Positions 1 through 8,837 are shown, numbered from the stretch's first letter. The stretch: DNA of 64,000 nucleotides from Maricaulis sp047308265 (GCF_047308265.1 NZ_JBKQWY010000008.1:1-64000), one strand, 5' to 3'. Made by a program: numbers and translations. Notes: generated from the sequence alone by a model not told the origin.

Positions 1-99
1 CGCAAACCTTGCGGCTCGCCAAAGCGAGGTGCGTTGTTTATGGGCTCTCCTGTCCGCGGTCAAGCGGGTTTGCTGTCAAAACGCAGCAAAGACGACAGG
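1..99. other. 3' flank of bioA, no gene seen
   Basis: Short stretch beyond the bioA stop. It holds a weak 5-bp hairpin near 14-27 without a T-tract. I see no convincing gene or terminator; a neighbouring gene may lie just outside the window. Confidence 0.4.
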
Positions 100-1380
100 T
101 CATGCATCGCCCTCAAAATGCTCCCGAGCCCAACGACGTGTCACGTCGATCATGGTCGTCACCAATTGCGTGAGTTCCTCCTTAGAGATCACAAAGGGCG
201 GCATGACATAGATGATCGTGCGGAAGGGCCGGATCCACACACCTGCCTCCACAAACATGGCCTTCAGACGATCCAGATCAGGCATGGAGGCCATTTCGAT
301 GACGCCAATGGCGCCCTGCCAACGCACATCCACCACGCCGGGAATGTTCCGCGCTGCAGGCAGCAAGTCTGCCAGCCGGGTTTCGATCGCCGCGACCTGC
401 CCCAAACGGTCCTCCTGATCAAAGAGGTCGATCGATGCATTTGCAGCCGCACAGGCCAGCGGATTGCCCATATAGGTCGGGCCGTGCATCAAAGCCTTCA
501 TCGGATCGTCATCCCAGAATGCGTCGAACAGTCGGCGTGAACAAATGGCGGCAGCCAAAGGAAGGGTCCCGCCCGTCAGCGCCTTGGAGACTGTCATGAT
601 ATCGGGTGTGATACCCGCCTTCTCGCAGGCGAAGAGTGTGCCAAGCCGCCCGAACCCGGTCATAATCTCGTCGAGGATCAAGGGCAGATCAAACTCATCA
701 CAGATACGGCGCAGGCGCTGCAGGGTCTCAACGGAATGAAAGACCAGTCCGCCCGCCCCCTGGACCAGAGGCTCGGTAACGATGCCTGCCAATTCGTGGC
801 GATGGGCCTGGATCAGTACGCGCAGGCTTTCGGCCTGCTCATCGGTTTCGGGAAGGTCCGCAATCACCTGTCGCGGCAAGCTGTCACCAAACAGGGCATG
901 CATGCCCTCTTCGGGGTCGCAGACCGACATGGTGGCAATCGTGTCGCCATGATATCCGCCACGGAAGGATAAAAAGCGGGTCTTGCCAGTTTCGCCGCGA
1001 TTGAGCGCATACTGCACGCAAATCTTCATGGCGATTTCGACTGAGACCGATCCCGATTCGCAGAAGAACACATGATCCAGATCGCCTGGGGCGAGATCTG
1101 CGAGACGTGTTGCCAGCGTCTCGGCGGGGTCATGCGTCAGCCCGCCCAGCATCACATGCGGCAGGCGTGACAGTTGATCCGTCACCGCCTGCATGATGTG
1201 GGGATGGCGATATCCATGACACACCGTCCACCATGACGACACACCGTCGATCAGACGCCGCCCGTCTTCCAATGTCAGCCACACCCCCTCCCCGGACACG
1301 ACGTTGAGCGCAGCCGGTGTCGTTTTCATCTGGGTGTAGGGTCGCCACAGGTGGGGGCGCGGTTCGGAGGATGCAGTCAT
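100..1380 (-). CDS. bioA: Adenosylmethionine-8-amino-7-oxononanoate aminotransferase
   Basis: Class III PLP aminotransferase that moves an amino group from S-adenosylmethionine to 8-amino-7-oxononanoate (KAPA) to give DAPA, the penultimate carbon-skeleton step of biotin synthesis in the cytoplasm. The protein is 426 aa from this start, normal for BioA. The N-terminal LWRPYTQM motif is typical of BioA, the Asp-Glu pair at about 237-238 contacts the PLP ring nitrogen, and the PLP lysine is about K266 in SKALTGGT. It is divergent from bioF with only 68 bp between start codons, so the promoters must overlap. I chose the ATG at 1380 over one three codons upstream (1389); neither has a strong ribosome binding site. 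No BioR-type palindrome is evident in the gap. Confidence 0.95.
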   Translation of the reverse strand: MTASSEPRPHLWRPYTQMKTTPAALNVVSGEGVWLTLEDGRRLIDGVSSWWTVCHGYRHPHIMQAVTDQLSRLPHVMLGGLTHDPAETLATRLADLAPGDLDHVFFCESGSVSVEIAMKICVQYALNRGETGKTRFLSFRGGYHGDTIATMSVCDPEEGMHALFGDSLPRQVIADLPETDEQAESLRVLIQAHRHELAGIVTEPLVQGAGGLVFHSVETLQRLRRICDEFDLPLILDEIMTGFGRLGTLFACEKAGITPDIMTVSKALTGGTLPLAAAICSRRLFDAFWDDDPMKALMHGPTYMGNPLACAAANASIDLFDQEDRLGQVAAIETRLADLLPAARNIPGVVDVRWQGAIGVIEMASMPDLDRLKAMFVEAGVWIRPFRTIIYVMPPFVISKEELTQLVTTMIDVTRRWAREHFEGDA

Positions 1381-1448
1381 GGGCCTCATCTCTGCAATTG
1401 GATCAGGCCGGGGCTTTAGCAGTCCAGCCAATCATGCGACAGGGTAGC

Positions 1449-2612
1449 ATGACATCTGATCCGACCTCTCTCGACACATTCGCATCGCAAAAACTCCACA
1501 CGCTCGAACAGCGCAAACTGCGTCGATCGCCACGCGAATGCACCGCGCTGGATGCCGTGCGGGTCATGATGGACTCCCGCGAACTCATCAATTTTTGCTC
1601 CAATGACTATCTCGGCCTGGCCCATCATCCACAGGTTAAGGAAGCCGCCGCCCGGGCCGCCCTCGACAATGGCGCTGGAGCAGGCGCATCACGGCTCGTC
1701 ACCGGTGGACATGCGCGCCTGTTCGCGCTGGAAAAACGCCTGGCGGCGTTCAAGGGCACCCAGGACTGTGTGATCTTCGGATCGGGATACATGGCCAATA
1801 TGGCCATAACACCGGCCCTCGCCGGCCCGGACGATATTGTGTTCATTGATGAGCGCGCCCATGCCTGCCTGTTCTCCGGAGCCCAGCTTTCACGCGCCAC
1901 ACTGGACGTCCTTCCGCACAATGACACCGATGCCCTGGCTGACCGTCTGGACCGGAAGCGCAGGGCGTATCGTCACGCCCTGGTCCTGGTCGACAGCGTC
2001 TATTCGATGGACGGAGATCTCGCACCGCTCGATGTCTATGCCCGGATCAGCGCCCGGCATGAGGCCTGGCTCCTTGTGGATGATGCGCATGGGCTCGGCG
2101 TTCTGGGCAATGGCCGCGGCGCAGCCGAGACCTTTACTCCCAAACCCGACATCCCCTTGCAAATGGGCACCCTGTCCAAGGCGTTGGGCAGTTATGGCGG
2201 CTATCTGTGCGCGAGCCATGAGGTCTGCGAGCTCATGCGCAGTCGGGCTCGGCCGCTGATTTACACCACCGCCCTGCCCCCGGCCGTGATCGCAGCGGCC
2301 GAGGAAGCGCTGACACTGGTCGAGACGGACCCCGAGCTCTGTGCGCGTCCCTTGCAGCTGGCGCGTCTGTTCGCGGCAGAGCTCGGCCTGGATGAGCCCC
2401 AAAGCCCCATTGTCCCGGTGATACTGGGCGATGCCGAAACAGCCCTTGCGGCGTCCGATAAACTGCGCGAAGACGGATACTTGGTGATGGCCATCCGACC
2501 GCCCACCGTGGCCGAAGGCACAGCACGACTGCGCGTCACCTTCAGTGCGGCTCATTCGGAAGAAAGTGTTAAGTCTCTGGCCGCAAGTCTGAAACATATC
2601 ATCCAGGACTGA
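1449..2612 (+). CDS. bioF: 8-amino-7-oxononanoate synthase
   Basis: PLP-dependent alpha-oxoamine synthase condensing pimeloyl-ACP (or pimeloyl-CoA) with L-alanine to form KAPA, the first committed step of biotin ring assembly. The 387-aa protein has the family pattern: FCSNDYLGL near residue 49, the DDAHGLG aspartate motif near 211, and the PLP lysine about K244 in TLSKALGSYGG. The ATG at 1449 follows an AGGG at 1441; an ATG at 1434 is also in frame but less well placed. Longer upstream extensions would overlap bioA and are unlikely. bioD follows after 35 bp, so the two probably form one operon. Confidence 0.95.
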   Translation: MTSDPTSLDTFASQKLHTLEQRKLRRSPRECTALDAVRVMMDSRELINFCSNDYLGLAHHPQVKEAAARAALDNGAGAGASRLVTGGHARLFALEKRLAAFKGTQDCVIFGSGYMANMAITPALAGPDDIVFIDERAHACLFSGAQLSRATLDVLPHNDTDALADRLDRKRRAYRHALVLVDSVYSMDGDLAPLDVYARISARHEAWLLVDDAHGLGVLGNGRGAAETFTPKPDIPLQMGTLSKALGSYGGYLCASHEVCELMRSRARPLIYTTALPPAVIAAAEEALTLVETDPELCARPLQLARLFAAELGLDEPQSPIVPVILGDAETALAASDKLREDGYLVMAIRPPTVAEGTARLRVTFSAAHSEESVKSLAASLKHIIQD

Positions 2613-2647
2613 TTCCCTCGCAATCGGTCCCAGACCGCCGGAGTAGC

Positions 2648-3304
2648 ATGGCCCGCCCGTTTTTTGTCACTGGAACCGGTACGGATATCGGAAAGACCCA
2701 TATCCTGTGTGCGATGCTGGAGGCTCACCGCAAGGTCGGTGGCAAGGCCCGGGTGCTGAAACCTATCATCTCGGGCTTCGACATGGCGACCATACAGGAC
2801 ACGGACACACTCCGGCTTCTGGTCGCGAACGGTGATCCCCTAACCAGCGAACAGGTCAAAGCTACCTCACCCTGGCGGTTTCGCGATCCGCTCTCGCCCG
2901 ACATGGCCGCCCGGGCCGAGGCCCGACGCCTGTCGCTCACCAGCGTCTCGTCCTGGTGTCTCGACCAGATCAAACCCACCGGCCTGACCGTGATCGAAGG
3001 CGCGGGCGGCATCATGTCGCCCATTGCCGAAGACGGTCTCAACCTGGACCTTATCCGCGAGCTGGATGCGCGTCCCATTCTGGTGGCTGGGACCTATCTC
3101 GGTACGATCTCGCACACACTGACGGCTCTTCGGGTCCTGGATGGCCCGGCCACGGTCATCCTTAACCCTCACAAGCCGGGCAATATTCCCGTACGCGAGA
3201 CGGTTCGCAGTCTTCAACGCTTTGCGCCGCGCGCGGACATCCGGGTGTTTGACGCACGCAATCCGGCGGGATTGCTTGATATCTTTGACGTCCAGGCGGT
3301 CTAG
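2648..3304 (+). CDS. bioD: Dethiobiotin synthetase
   Basis: ATP-dependent carboxylase closing the ureido ring of DAPA to give dethiobiotin. The 218-aa protein begins with a clear P-loop (TGTGTDIGKTH, residues about 5-15), and the EGAGGIMSP motif near 118 is typical of BioD. It sits 35 bp behind bioF in the same direction, completing the A/F/D set. bioB is not in this window and must lie elsewhere or outside the left edge. Nothing unusual in length or composition. Confidence 0.93.
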   Translation: MARPFFVTGTGTDIGKTHILCAMLEAHRKVGGKARVLKPIISGFDMATIQDTDTLRLLVANGDPLTSEQVKATSPWRFRDPLSPDMAARAEARRLSLTSVSSWCLDQIKPTGLTVIEGAGGIMSPIAEDGLNLDLIRELDARPILVAGTYLGTISHTLTALRVLDGPATVILNPHKPGNIPVRETVRSLQRFAPRADIRVFDARNPAGLLDIFDVQAV

Positions 3305-3382
3305 TCCGGGGCGGATTTAACTATGCGCTCCCACGTGACCGCGCCATACTGATGGCGAGGGACCCAATGGAGAGTATGAGCC

Positions 3383-3790
3383 ATGACATACAAAATCCTG
3401 ACTATCGCTGCCCTCGCTGTGAGCACAGCGACAGCCTGTGCCTCCAGCGAGGCCACCCCGTCTGAGGATACCGAGCCCCGGCAATGCTTCCGCACCGATC
3501 AGATTTCCGGTTTCTCCAGTATTGATCGCGACACGCTTCGTGTGCGCGTTTCGGGCCAACGACGTTTTGATCTGGAGGTGCAAGGGCCTGGATGCAGCGA
3601 TGTGGAATGGTCACACACCGCCGCGTTCATCAATAATACGGGTTCCAGCCTGATGTGCGCAGGACGTAATCCCGTCGGTGCAGAAATCCGCGTCCGTGAC
3701 CAGATGGGGTTCTGCCGTGTGCGCAATGTCAGCTATGTCACCCCCGAAACCGAGGGTGACGAGACCACCGATACCGAAACGGAAAACTAA
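3383..3790 (+). CDS. Small DUF6491-like lipoprotein
   Basis: A 135-aa protein with a hydrophobic N-terminus ending in a lipobox-like stretch (cysteine about residue 19), so probably an envelope lipoprotein or periplasmic protein. The body starts with CFRTDQISGFSSID and carries three further cysteines, matching my recollection of the DUF6491 family common in Caulobacterales-like bacteria. The tail is acidic and rich in Thr/Glu. The function of the family is unknown to me. It is transcribed alone and is followed at once by a strong terminator at 3811-3840. Confidence 0.7.
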   Translation: MTYKILTIAALAVSTATACASSEATPSEDTEPRQCFRTDQISGFSSIDRDTLRVRVSGQRRFDLEVQGPGCSDVEWSHTAAFINNTGSSLMCAGRNPVGAEIRVRDQMGFCRVRNVSYVTPETEGDETTDTETEN

Positions 3791-3810
3791 GCTAACCGAA
3801 TGCTGACGAT

Positions 3811-3840
3811 AAAGGCGCTCCCCGGAGCGCCTTTTTTGTT
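3811..3840 (+). terminator. Rho-independent terminator of the DUF6491-like gene
   Basis: GC-rich inverted repeat (aaggcgctcc / ggagcgcctt) with a two-base loop, followed by a run of T. It lies 21 bp past the stop at 3790. The converging gene ends at 3879. Confidence 0.9.
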
Positions 3841-3878
3841 CCGTCCGGGTTGAAAGCGGGACCCGTCGAAGACCAGAT

Positions 3879-5270
3879 CTAGAACCCAACCTCTGACAGG
3901 ATGATCAGGCCGCGCTGGTCGGCGGCATCACGAAAGCGCTCCGACACTTTACCAGACACATGGATCTCGCCGTGCGAGGCACCCAGAGCATCAAGGCTGG
4001 CCTGGAATTGGCCCATGCCGACGGCGGTCTCCTCAGTCCAGAACACATGATCCGCGACAACAGGAAGGATCAGCCGATCACCGGTGGTCCGCAGCAGCGG
4101 CACAGAGTGGCTGGTATAGAAACCATCATACTCTTGCCCATCCAGGTCCAGCGCCGCCAGATAGCGGGTGATCCGCACCAGTGTCCGGGCCTCCTGCCGC
4201 GTCTGAATGGTATCGGTCAGCGCAAACAATTGCCGCCGTGCATCCAGCGATGCAATCGTCTGAAGGGCAGCGACGAACCGTGTCTGACTGGTTGGCGTGA
4301 ATGCCGCATTCTCCTGAAAGGCCAGAACGGCCTGGGTGCTCACACCGCCCCATTGCGCGATTTCGGCGGCCTCCCGTTCGCGGCGAACTTCGGCATCCTC
4401 ATACAGAGCCAGTCGTTCGACATTGTCGTAGACACTCACACCGGAAGACACCAGCTGCACCGTCTGGCCATAGGGATTGGGCACCAGTCGAAAACCCAAT
4501 GATGCGGACGCCTGGGTCCAGGCCACACGGTCGAGTTCCGATTGGAGAATCTCGTTATCGCTATAGGGGTCCACGCCCAGTTCACGCTGGAGATCGCGTT
4601 TGGCCCGCTGCTGCCCGGTCAGCCGACGTCCCACGCCCCGTGCAGCGTCCGACGTCTCCTGGGCCGTCTCACGCAAGGCCTCACAATTCTCCCGCTCCGG
4701 ATCACAGGACTCGCCATCAACCGAGCGGATGATCGCGTCGCCCGCCCCGCGCGCGGCACTGCCCGTCGCCTCAACTCCGGTTTCCACGAAACGCCCGGCC
4801 GTGTCGGCCACATTGGACACACCTTGCGGCACGGATTCGACCAGCTCACGGGCCTCGTCAGGTGAGGTAATAATCTGCGCTGTGCGACGGACAAGACGGA
4901 AGGGCGAGCGGATCAGATTGACCGTCTCCTCCTCCACCGTATCGAGGATCACCTCGGACCGGCCGGTCTGCGAAAGCTGGGCGATGGCGCCGATCTCATG
5001 AAGACGCTCGTCCAGCTGATCATTGCCCTGAACGGTGAACTCACCGAACTGCGATCGGATGACATAGGTGTTGAGCATACCATTACTGCGCGCCAGCGGA
5101 TCCAGCGTGTGGAAGGGACCGTCGAGCAGGCTCGCATCCACCTCGCCCGCGGTCTCGACAAAGCCCGGCGTCTCGAAGGTCTGGGCAAGAGCGGATGATG
5201 CGCCGCTCACCCCGGCCAGCGCGCCCAATGCGACGAGGCCACCGATAAATGTGTCAGTTTTCATGGTCAT
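3879..5270 (-). CDS. Secreted protein of unknown function
   Basis: A 463-aa protein with an N-terminal signal peptide (hydrophobic stretch about residues 8-24 ending ASSALAQ). The ATG at 5270 has AAGGGGA seven bases upstream; a second ATG two codons later is possible. After residue about 120 there is an amphipathic Ala/Glu/Arg-rich segment (about 125-220) that looks helical, with one CDPERENC motif that could form a disulfide. The C-terminal half contains YSDNEILQSELDRVAW and an aromatic-rich region. I do not recognise the family; it looks like lineage-specific hypotheticals of stalked alphaproteobacteria. It is monocistronic and convergent with the small lipoprotein gene. Confidence 0.75.
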   Translation of the reverse strand: MTMKTDTFIGGLVALGALAGVSGASSALAQTFETPGFVETAGEVDASLLDGPFHTLDPLARSNGMLNTYVIRSQFGEFTVQGNDQLDERLHEIGAIAQLSQTGRSEVILDTVEEETVNLIRSPFRLVRRTAQIITSPDEARELVESVPQGVSNVADTAGRFVETGVEATGSAARGAGDAIIRSVDGESCDPERENCEALRETAQETSDAARGVGRRLTGQQRAKRDLQRELGVDPYSDNEILQSELDRVAWTQASASLGFRLVPNPYGQTVQLVSSGVSVYDNVERLALYEDAEVRREREAAEIAQWGGVSTQAVLAFQENAAFTPTSQTRFVAALQTIASLDARRQLFALTDTIQTRQEARTLVRITRYLAALDLDGQEYDGFYTSHSVPLLRTTGDRLILPVVADHVFWTEETAVGMGQFQASLDALGASHGEIHVSGKVSERFRDAADQRGLIILSEVGF

Positions 5271-5683
5271 GGCAGTCCCCTTGTCCGGGCCAGGCCCCAG
5301 GTTCATCCCGGGTGGACATTCACCGCCCTAATCTAGGCGTGAACCGAATTCATACAACACGCACGCGCCACTTGGGCTGCGCTCGGCGCCAGAAAAGTCC
5401 AGCCATGCTGAACCCGTGCTGAAGGGGAAGGAATGTCGAGGAAAAATGGTGGGCGGTGAGGGGCTCGAACCGAGAAGTGCTGATAGCAGCGCTGGACAAG
5501 GTTGCTGACACAATACGGCCACGATCGGAGAAATCGTCCCCCGTCGCCAGACCGCAAATCGACGTTATTTCAGGGGAGTTGGTCAGAAAAACCTTGACGC
5601 TGGTTGGGATTAAAGCGACCACATGACTCGTTGTAAGCAGCAGGGGGCATGCCAGTGATCAACCCAAATCTGGATGCAAAACG
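5271..5683. other. Intergenic stretch containing the tRNA-Val 3' fragment
   Basis: No credible gene. The left part (5271-5445) is host-like sequence upstream of the secreted-protein gene. At 5446-5471 lies a copy of the tRNA-Val 3' end, listed separately. From 5472 onwards the sequence is unrelated to tRNA and becomes AT-richer toward the acyltransferase. I looked for an integrase remnant on both strands and did not see one. Confidence 0.6.
5446..5471 (-). repeat. 26-bp copy of the tRNA-Val 3' end (att-like repeat)
   Basis: Bases 5446-5471 are identical to 7483-7508, which is the CCA end, acceptor strand and part of the T-arm of the tRNA-Val gene plus one flanking base. The copy is in the same orientation as the intact gene, and homology stops abruptly at 5472, inside what would be the T-loop/T-stem. 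A direct repeat of a tRNA 3' end about 2 kb beyond the intact gene is the usual footprint of site-specific integration by a tyrosine-recombinase element. Confidence 0.85.
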
Positions 5684-6787
5684 ATGAGTTGGTTTCTACC
5701 AAATGTCGGCGAGGGACGCTACCATCAGTTGGATACGCTCAGATTCTTTTTTGCCCTCGCGGTGGTTTTTCACCACATCTCTGTATTCTCTTGGATGTCT
5801 TCGCTAGGTCTGGCAGTCGATTTTTTCTTTATACTGTCTGGCTTCGTTTTGACGCCTTTCATTCTCAAAACCAAAATTGGATATGGTGACTTTGTCTGGC
5901 GCCGGATTGCACGTATGTATCCGCTGCATTTCGTGACGCTGATCGCCATTTTGCTGGTCTACCTGTTAACCGGCAACGGAGGGATCCGCCCCTACCCGGA
6001 TGGCGAATTGCTTACTTTTACAGCTCATTTGTTTTTATTACAAAATATGGGGTTTAACGACCATTTATCGTGGAACTGGCCTAGCTGGTCCATCAGCGTC
6101 GAATTCTGGTTGAATATTCTCCTACTCTATTTTCTCGTGTCTCGTCGGATGATTATTACATCCATTACAATCACGATTGCCAGCTTTGCTATACTGTATG
6201 CAACAAAAGGTGGACTCTCGTGGTTGCATACCCAGCAGATCTGGGATTTCGTGCCGAGTGGTTTGATCCGTTGCGCTGGTGGACTCGCGCTCGGTTATCT
6301 GTGCTATGAGATCTTTCTCGGATTTGAAGAAAACAGAACGCGGAATCCTAGTCGCAAAATAACGGTTTTTATTCTGAGTTCTATTGCCGAAATCTCGCTC
6401 ATCGCACTCGCTTTCTGGGCAGTGGCCTATTTCCAGCGCGCCGAACAATTTATCGCAATTCCGGTTCTAATGGTATTGGTTATCGTGTTCTCATTTGGAA
6501 ATGGTCTACTGTCACAACTCCTTTCGATCCGCATTCTGGCCTATCTCGGAAACCTCAGCTATGCGGTTTATCTCATTCATGGCCCGCTTATCATTCTATC
6601 CCGTCGGCTGGGTTATCCTATGGGCAGGGATGTAGATTACACACCAGAACGTCTGATCATCTTTTTTGGGGCTTTGTTCCTATTCTCTGTGTTGTCGTAC
6701 CACCTGATCGAAATGCCAGGCAAAAAAGCGGTAATGTCGGTCGGGCGCGTCTGGCTGGAACGTGCGCGCAAAACCCACAATTACTAA
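5684..6787 (+). CDS. Membrane acyltransferase (acyltransferase-3 / OafA-like)
   Basis: A 367-aa multi-pass protein of the acyltransferase-3 family, which acetylates or acylates sugars of O-antigen, exopolysaccharide or other glycans from the cytoplasmic side. Family signs: LDTLRFFFALAVVFHH with the paired histidines at about 30-31, the RRIARMYPLH motif near 71-80, WPSWSISVEFW near 130, and about ten hydrophobic segments ending before a basic tail. There is no polysaccharide gene nearby, so the substrate is unknown. The ribosome binding site before 5684 is poor. Base composition is lower in GC than the surrounding genes, and it lies inside the tRNA-Val islet, so it is probably horizontally acquired. 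Confidence 0.88.
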   Translation: MSWFLPNVGEGRYHQLDTLRFFFALAVVFHHISVFSWMSSLGLAVDFFFILSGFVLTPFILKTKIGYGDFVWRRIARMYPLHFVTLIAILLVYLLTGNGGIRPYPDGELLTFTAHLFLLQNMGFNDHLSWNWPSWSISVEFWLNILLLYFLVSRRMIITSITITIASFAILYATKGGLSWLHTQQIWDFVPSGLIRCAGGLALGYLCYEIFLGFEENRTRNPSRKITVFILSSIAEISLIALAFWAVAYFQRAEQFIAIPVLMVLVIVFSFGNGLLSQLLSIRILAYLGNLSYAVYLIHGPLIILSRRLGYPMGRDVDYTPERLIIFFGALFLFSVLSYHLIEMPGKKAVMSVGRVWLERARKTHNY

Positions 6788-6820
6788 GGAACGGCAGATG
6801 AAGTGACATAGTTTGACTGT

Positions 6821-6835
6821 CTGACTGTCAGTCAG
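6821..6835. repeat. Perfect 15-bp palindrome
   Basis: ctgactg-t-cagtcag, a perfect inverted repeat with a one-base centre, between the acyltransferase stop and the transposase remnant. It could be an insertion-sequence end, a protein-binding site or a weak hairpin. There is no T-tract on either side, so a terminator is unlikely. Confidence 0.5.
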
Positions 6836-7370
6836 TAAGTCCTGAGACCCTCCGGTCCCTCGTTTGTTTCGAGAGTCTGGTCCTTTCATAGTCTTTGGTC
6901 TGAGGTCTAGCGTTTGTGCCGGGAGCGGAGCCCACGCATAGCTCGAGCGACCGGCACTCTGCGGGCGTCAGCCCGCCCAGGGATGAGTGGGACCGGTGGT
7001 CGTTGTAGTCATGGCGCCAGCACCTTACATGCATGAGCAAGGCTGTCGAACACCTCCTCGTTGAGGGATTCGTCTGGAAACTTTTCGTGGAAGCTCTCGC
7101 AGGATCCGCTCTCTCGCGTGCTTACGGGAGCGATGTAGAGCCTCTTCACGTAAAGCCGTCCCAACCAGTCACGCAAGACCATGACTATGAACTCGACGCC
7201 GTTGTCGGACCGGATGTGCACGGGCGGACCGTACTCGACGATAAGGTCTGCCAGCGTTTCCAGGACCAGCTTCGAGTTCAGATTGAGCTCCACCCGGATG
7301 ACCATGCGTTTCCTCGCCCCCCCCTTCAAACACGAGGTAAAGGACTCGATTGCTCATCGTAGGAACGTGC
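6828..7370 (-). pseudogene. Degenerate IS3-family transposase (OrfB, C-terminal part)
   Basis: Two overlapping minus-strand frames (7329 to 7009, then 7040 to 6828) together rebuild the C-terminal half of an IS3-family OrfB integrase-like transposase, IS407/IS2-like. The first carries NSKLVLETLADLIVE, IRSDNGVEF with the second catalytic Asp, and ESGSCESF with the final Glu. The second continues WRHDYNDHRSHSSLGGLTPAE, the usual C-terminal signature. The frameshift is near 7020. The N-terminal half with the first catalytic Asp, and all of OrfA, are missing, and several conserved positions are altered. No intact terminal inverted repeats are visible. It is a dead fragment inside the tRNA-Val islet. 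Confidence 0.85.
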
Positions 7371-7483
7371 TCAAGCGCACATTTACCAAGCGGTTGGCGC
7401 ATAAGGGGTACGAGGCGTATACCCCCCGGAAACTAGGCCACTCTTCAAATCCTTAGCGAACTAGAATACATTGGAAGACGGGA

Positions 7484-7559
7484 TGGTGGGCGGTGAGGGG
7501 CTCGAACCCCCGACCCTCTCGGTGTAAACGAGATGCTCTCCCAACTGAGCTAACCGCCC
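7484..7559 (-). tRNA. tRNA-Val (anticodon UAC)
   Basis: A 76-nt cloverleaf on the minus strand: acceptor GGGCGGT paired with ACCGCCC, D-arm TAGCTCAGTTGGGAGAGC, anticodon stem TCTCG/CGAGA around loop TTTACAC (anticodon TAC), T-arm GGGGGTTCGAGCCCC, discriminator A and an encoded CCA at 7484-7486. The 3' end is duplicated at 5446-5471, marking it as an integration target. The gene remains complete. Confidence 0.97.
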
Positions 7560-7650
7560 GAACCATGTCGTGGCGGGGTTCTAGTCCCAACTGGGGCAGA
7601 CTGGCAAGCCTGCCCTGCAGGATAATGTGAATTGCAGGCTGCAACGCGCC

Positions 7651-8823
7651 CTATTCCGCAATGGCGACCTTGTCGATCAGGTCCGCAGCATAACATCCCA
7701 AGAGCTTGATCTCGCGGGTATGTTCCTCCAGCACGCTCATCGCGCTGCGGATACTGTCGCTTTCGACATGGCCATCCACATCCATGATGAACATTTCTTC
7801 CCAGACATTGCCCGGGATCGGTCGGGATTCGAGTTTGACTAGGTTCACGCCCTGATCACGAAACCCGATCAGCGCATCGACCAGCGAGCCCGGTGTGTCC
7901 CGCACGGTGAACATGAGCGAGGTCTTGCATTCCACGGACGTGGTCGGCGGCTTGCTGTCTCGCGCTATCACGATGAAACGCGTGATGTTTTGCTCATGAT
8001 CACCCACTCCACGTTCCAGAACATCGAAGCCGAACAGTTTGGCGGCGTCCTCACCGGCAATCACACCGGCCGTGTCATCATCTTCCAGCACTCTTTCGAG
8101 CGCGCGCGTGGAGGAGGCCGCCATATGGGTTTCGATTTCCGGATGGGAGGCCAGCCAGCGCCGCGACTGGGCCAGGGCCTGGGGATGACCATAGACACGC
8201 TGGATGCGGCCCAATCCGCTGGAGCGACCGATCAGACAGTGATCCACACGCAGCATGAATTCGCCGGCAATCCGTGTTTTGGAGGCCAGGAGAATGTCAT
8301 AAACCTCGTTGATCGATCCCGTCGTGGTGTTCTCAATGGGCACGACACCGAAATCCACCTCACCGGTCTCCACAGCACGGAAGATCGAGTTGAAGTCACG
8401 CTTGGGAGACGGAACAACCGACGCCCGGCGGCGCTCGAAAATCTTCTGAGCGGCGATGTGGGAGTAGGAGCCCGGCCCACCAAGATACGCAACAGTGGCC
8501 TCGTTCAGATCCTCATCACGTAGACTGTCAAACTTGGTGCGCTGACGCTGGATCGAGGCTTCAAACAGGTTCTGGAACAGGGTTTCGATCAGATTGGACG
8601 GGATGCCCTGCTCTGCCCCCATGGCCATGACGCGTTTGAGAATATCGGCTTCGCGCTCGCGGTCGCGAACCGGAAGTCCCGCCTCCGCCTTGGCATGCAG
8701 GATTTTTTCAACCAGCTCTGAACGCTTGGCGATCGTCTCGACAAGGGCCTGGTCCAGCTGGCTGATTTCCGCCCGGATCTCATCGCGGGCGGCGGTATCG
8801 GTCTGTGTCAGCGTATCGCTCAT
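7651..8823 (-). CDS. pheA: Bifunctional chorismate mutase / prephenate dehydratase
   Basis: Converts chorismate to prephenate and then to phenylpyruvate, the branch to phenylalanine. The 390-aa protein has three parts in order: an AroQ-type chorismate mutase helix domain (about 12-95), a prephenate dehydratase domain (about 108-290, with GGPGSYSH near the start, VPIENTTTGSI, and NITRFIVI at its end), and an ACT domain (about 300-385, with SLVDALIGFRDQGVNL and the ESRPIPG-type regulatory motif). The ACT domain suggests feedback inhibition by Phe. Many alphaproteobacterial enzymes lack the mutase domain, so the P-protein layout is worth noting. GAGG lies seven bases before the ATG. Expression is probably controlled by the attenuator at 8838-8964. 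Confidence 0.96.
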   Translation of the reverse strand: MSDTLTQTDTAARDEIRAEISQLDQALVETIAKRSELVEKILHAKAEAGLPVRDREREADILKRVMAMGAEQGIPSNLIETLFQNLFEASIQRQRTKFDSLRDEDLNEATVAYLGGPGSYSHIAAQKIFERRRASVVPSPKRDFNSIFRAVETGEVDFGVVPIENTTTGSINEVYDILLASKTRIAGEFMLRVDHCLIGRSSGLGRIQRVYGHPQALAQSRRWLASHPEIETHMAASSTRALERVLEDDDTAGVIAGEDAAKLFGFDVLERGVGDHEQNITRFIVIARDSKPPTTSVECKTSLMFTVRDTPGSLVDALIGFRDQGVNLVKLESRPIPGNVWEEMFIMDVDGHVESDSIRSAMSVLEEHTREIKLLGCYAADLIDKVAIAE

Positions 8824-8837
8824 GGGTGTGCCTCAAA

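Larger units (their letters stand above)
5446..7508. mobile_element. Small tRNA-Val-associated islet (integrated element remnant)
   Basis: A segment of about 2.0 kb bounded by a 26-bp direct repeat of the tRNA-Val 3' end. It contains one intact cargo gene (membrane acyltransferase), a decayed IS3-type transposase and no integrase. The acyltransferase is visibly AT-richer and uses codons such as ATA, TTA and AAA more freely than the neighbours. The simplest reading is a genomic islet that entered at the tRNA and then lost its integrase, perhaps through later IS insertion and deletion. This is inference from structure. Confidence 0.7.

Noticed and set aside
1381..1448. Possible BioR operator between bioA and bioF
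   Set aside because: No TTAT-type palindrome typical of BioR sites could be found in the 68-bp gap.
5472..5683. Integrase remnant next to the tRNA-Val fragment
   Set aside because: No reading frame on either strand shows tyrosine-recombinase motifs; only short meaningless frames are present.
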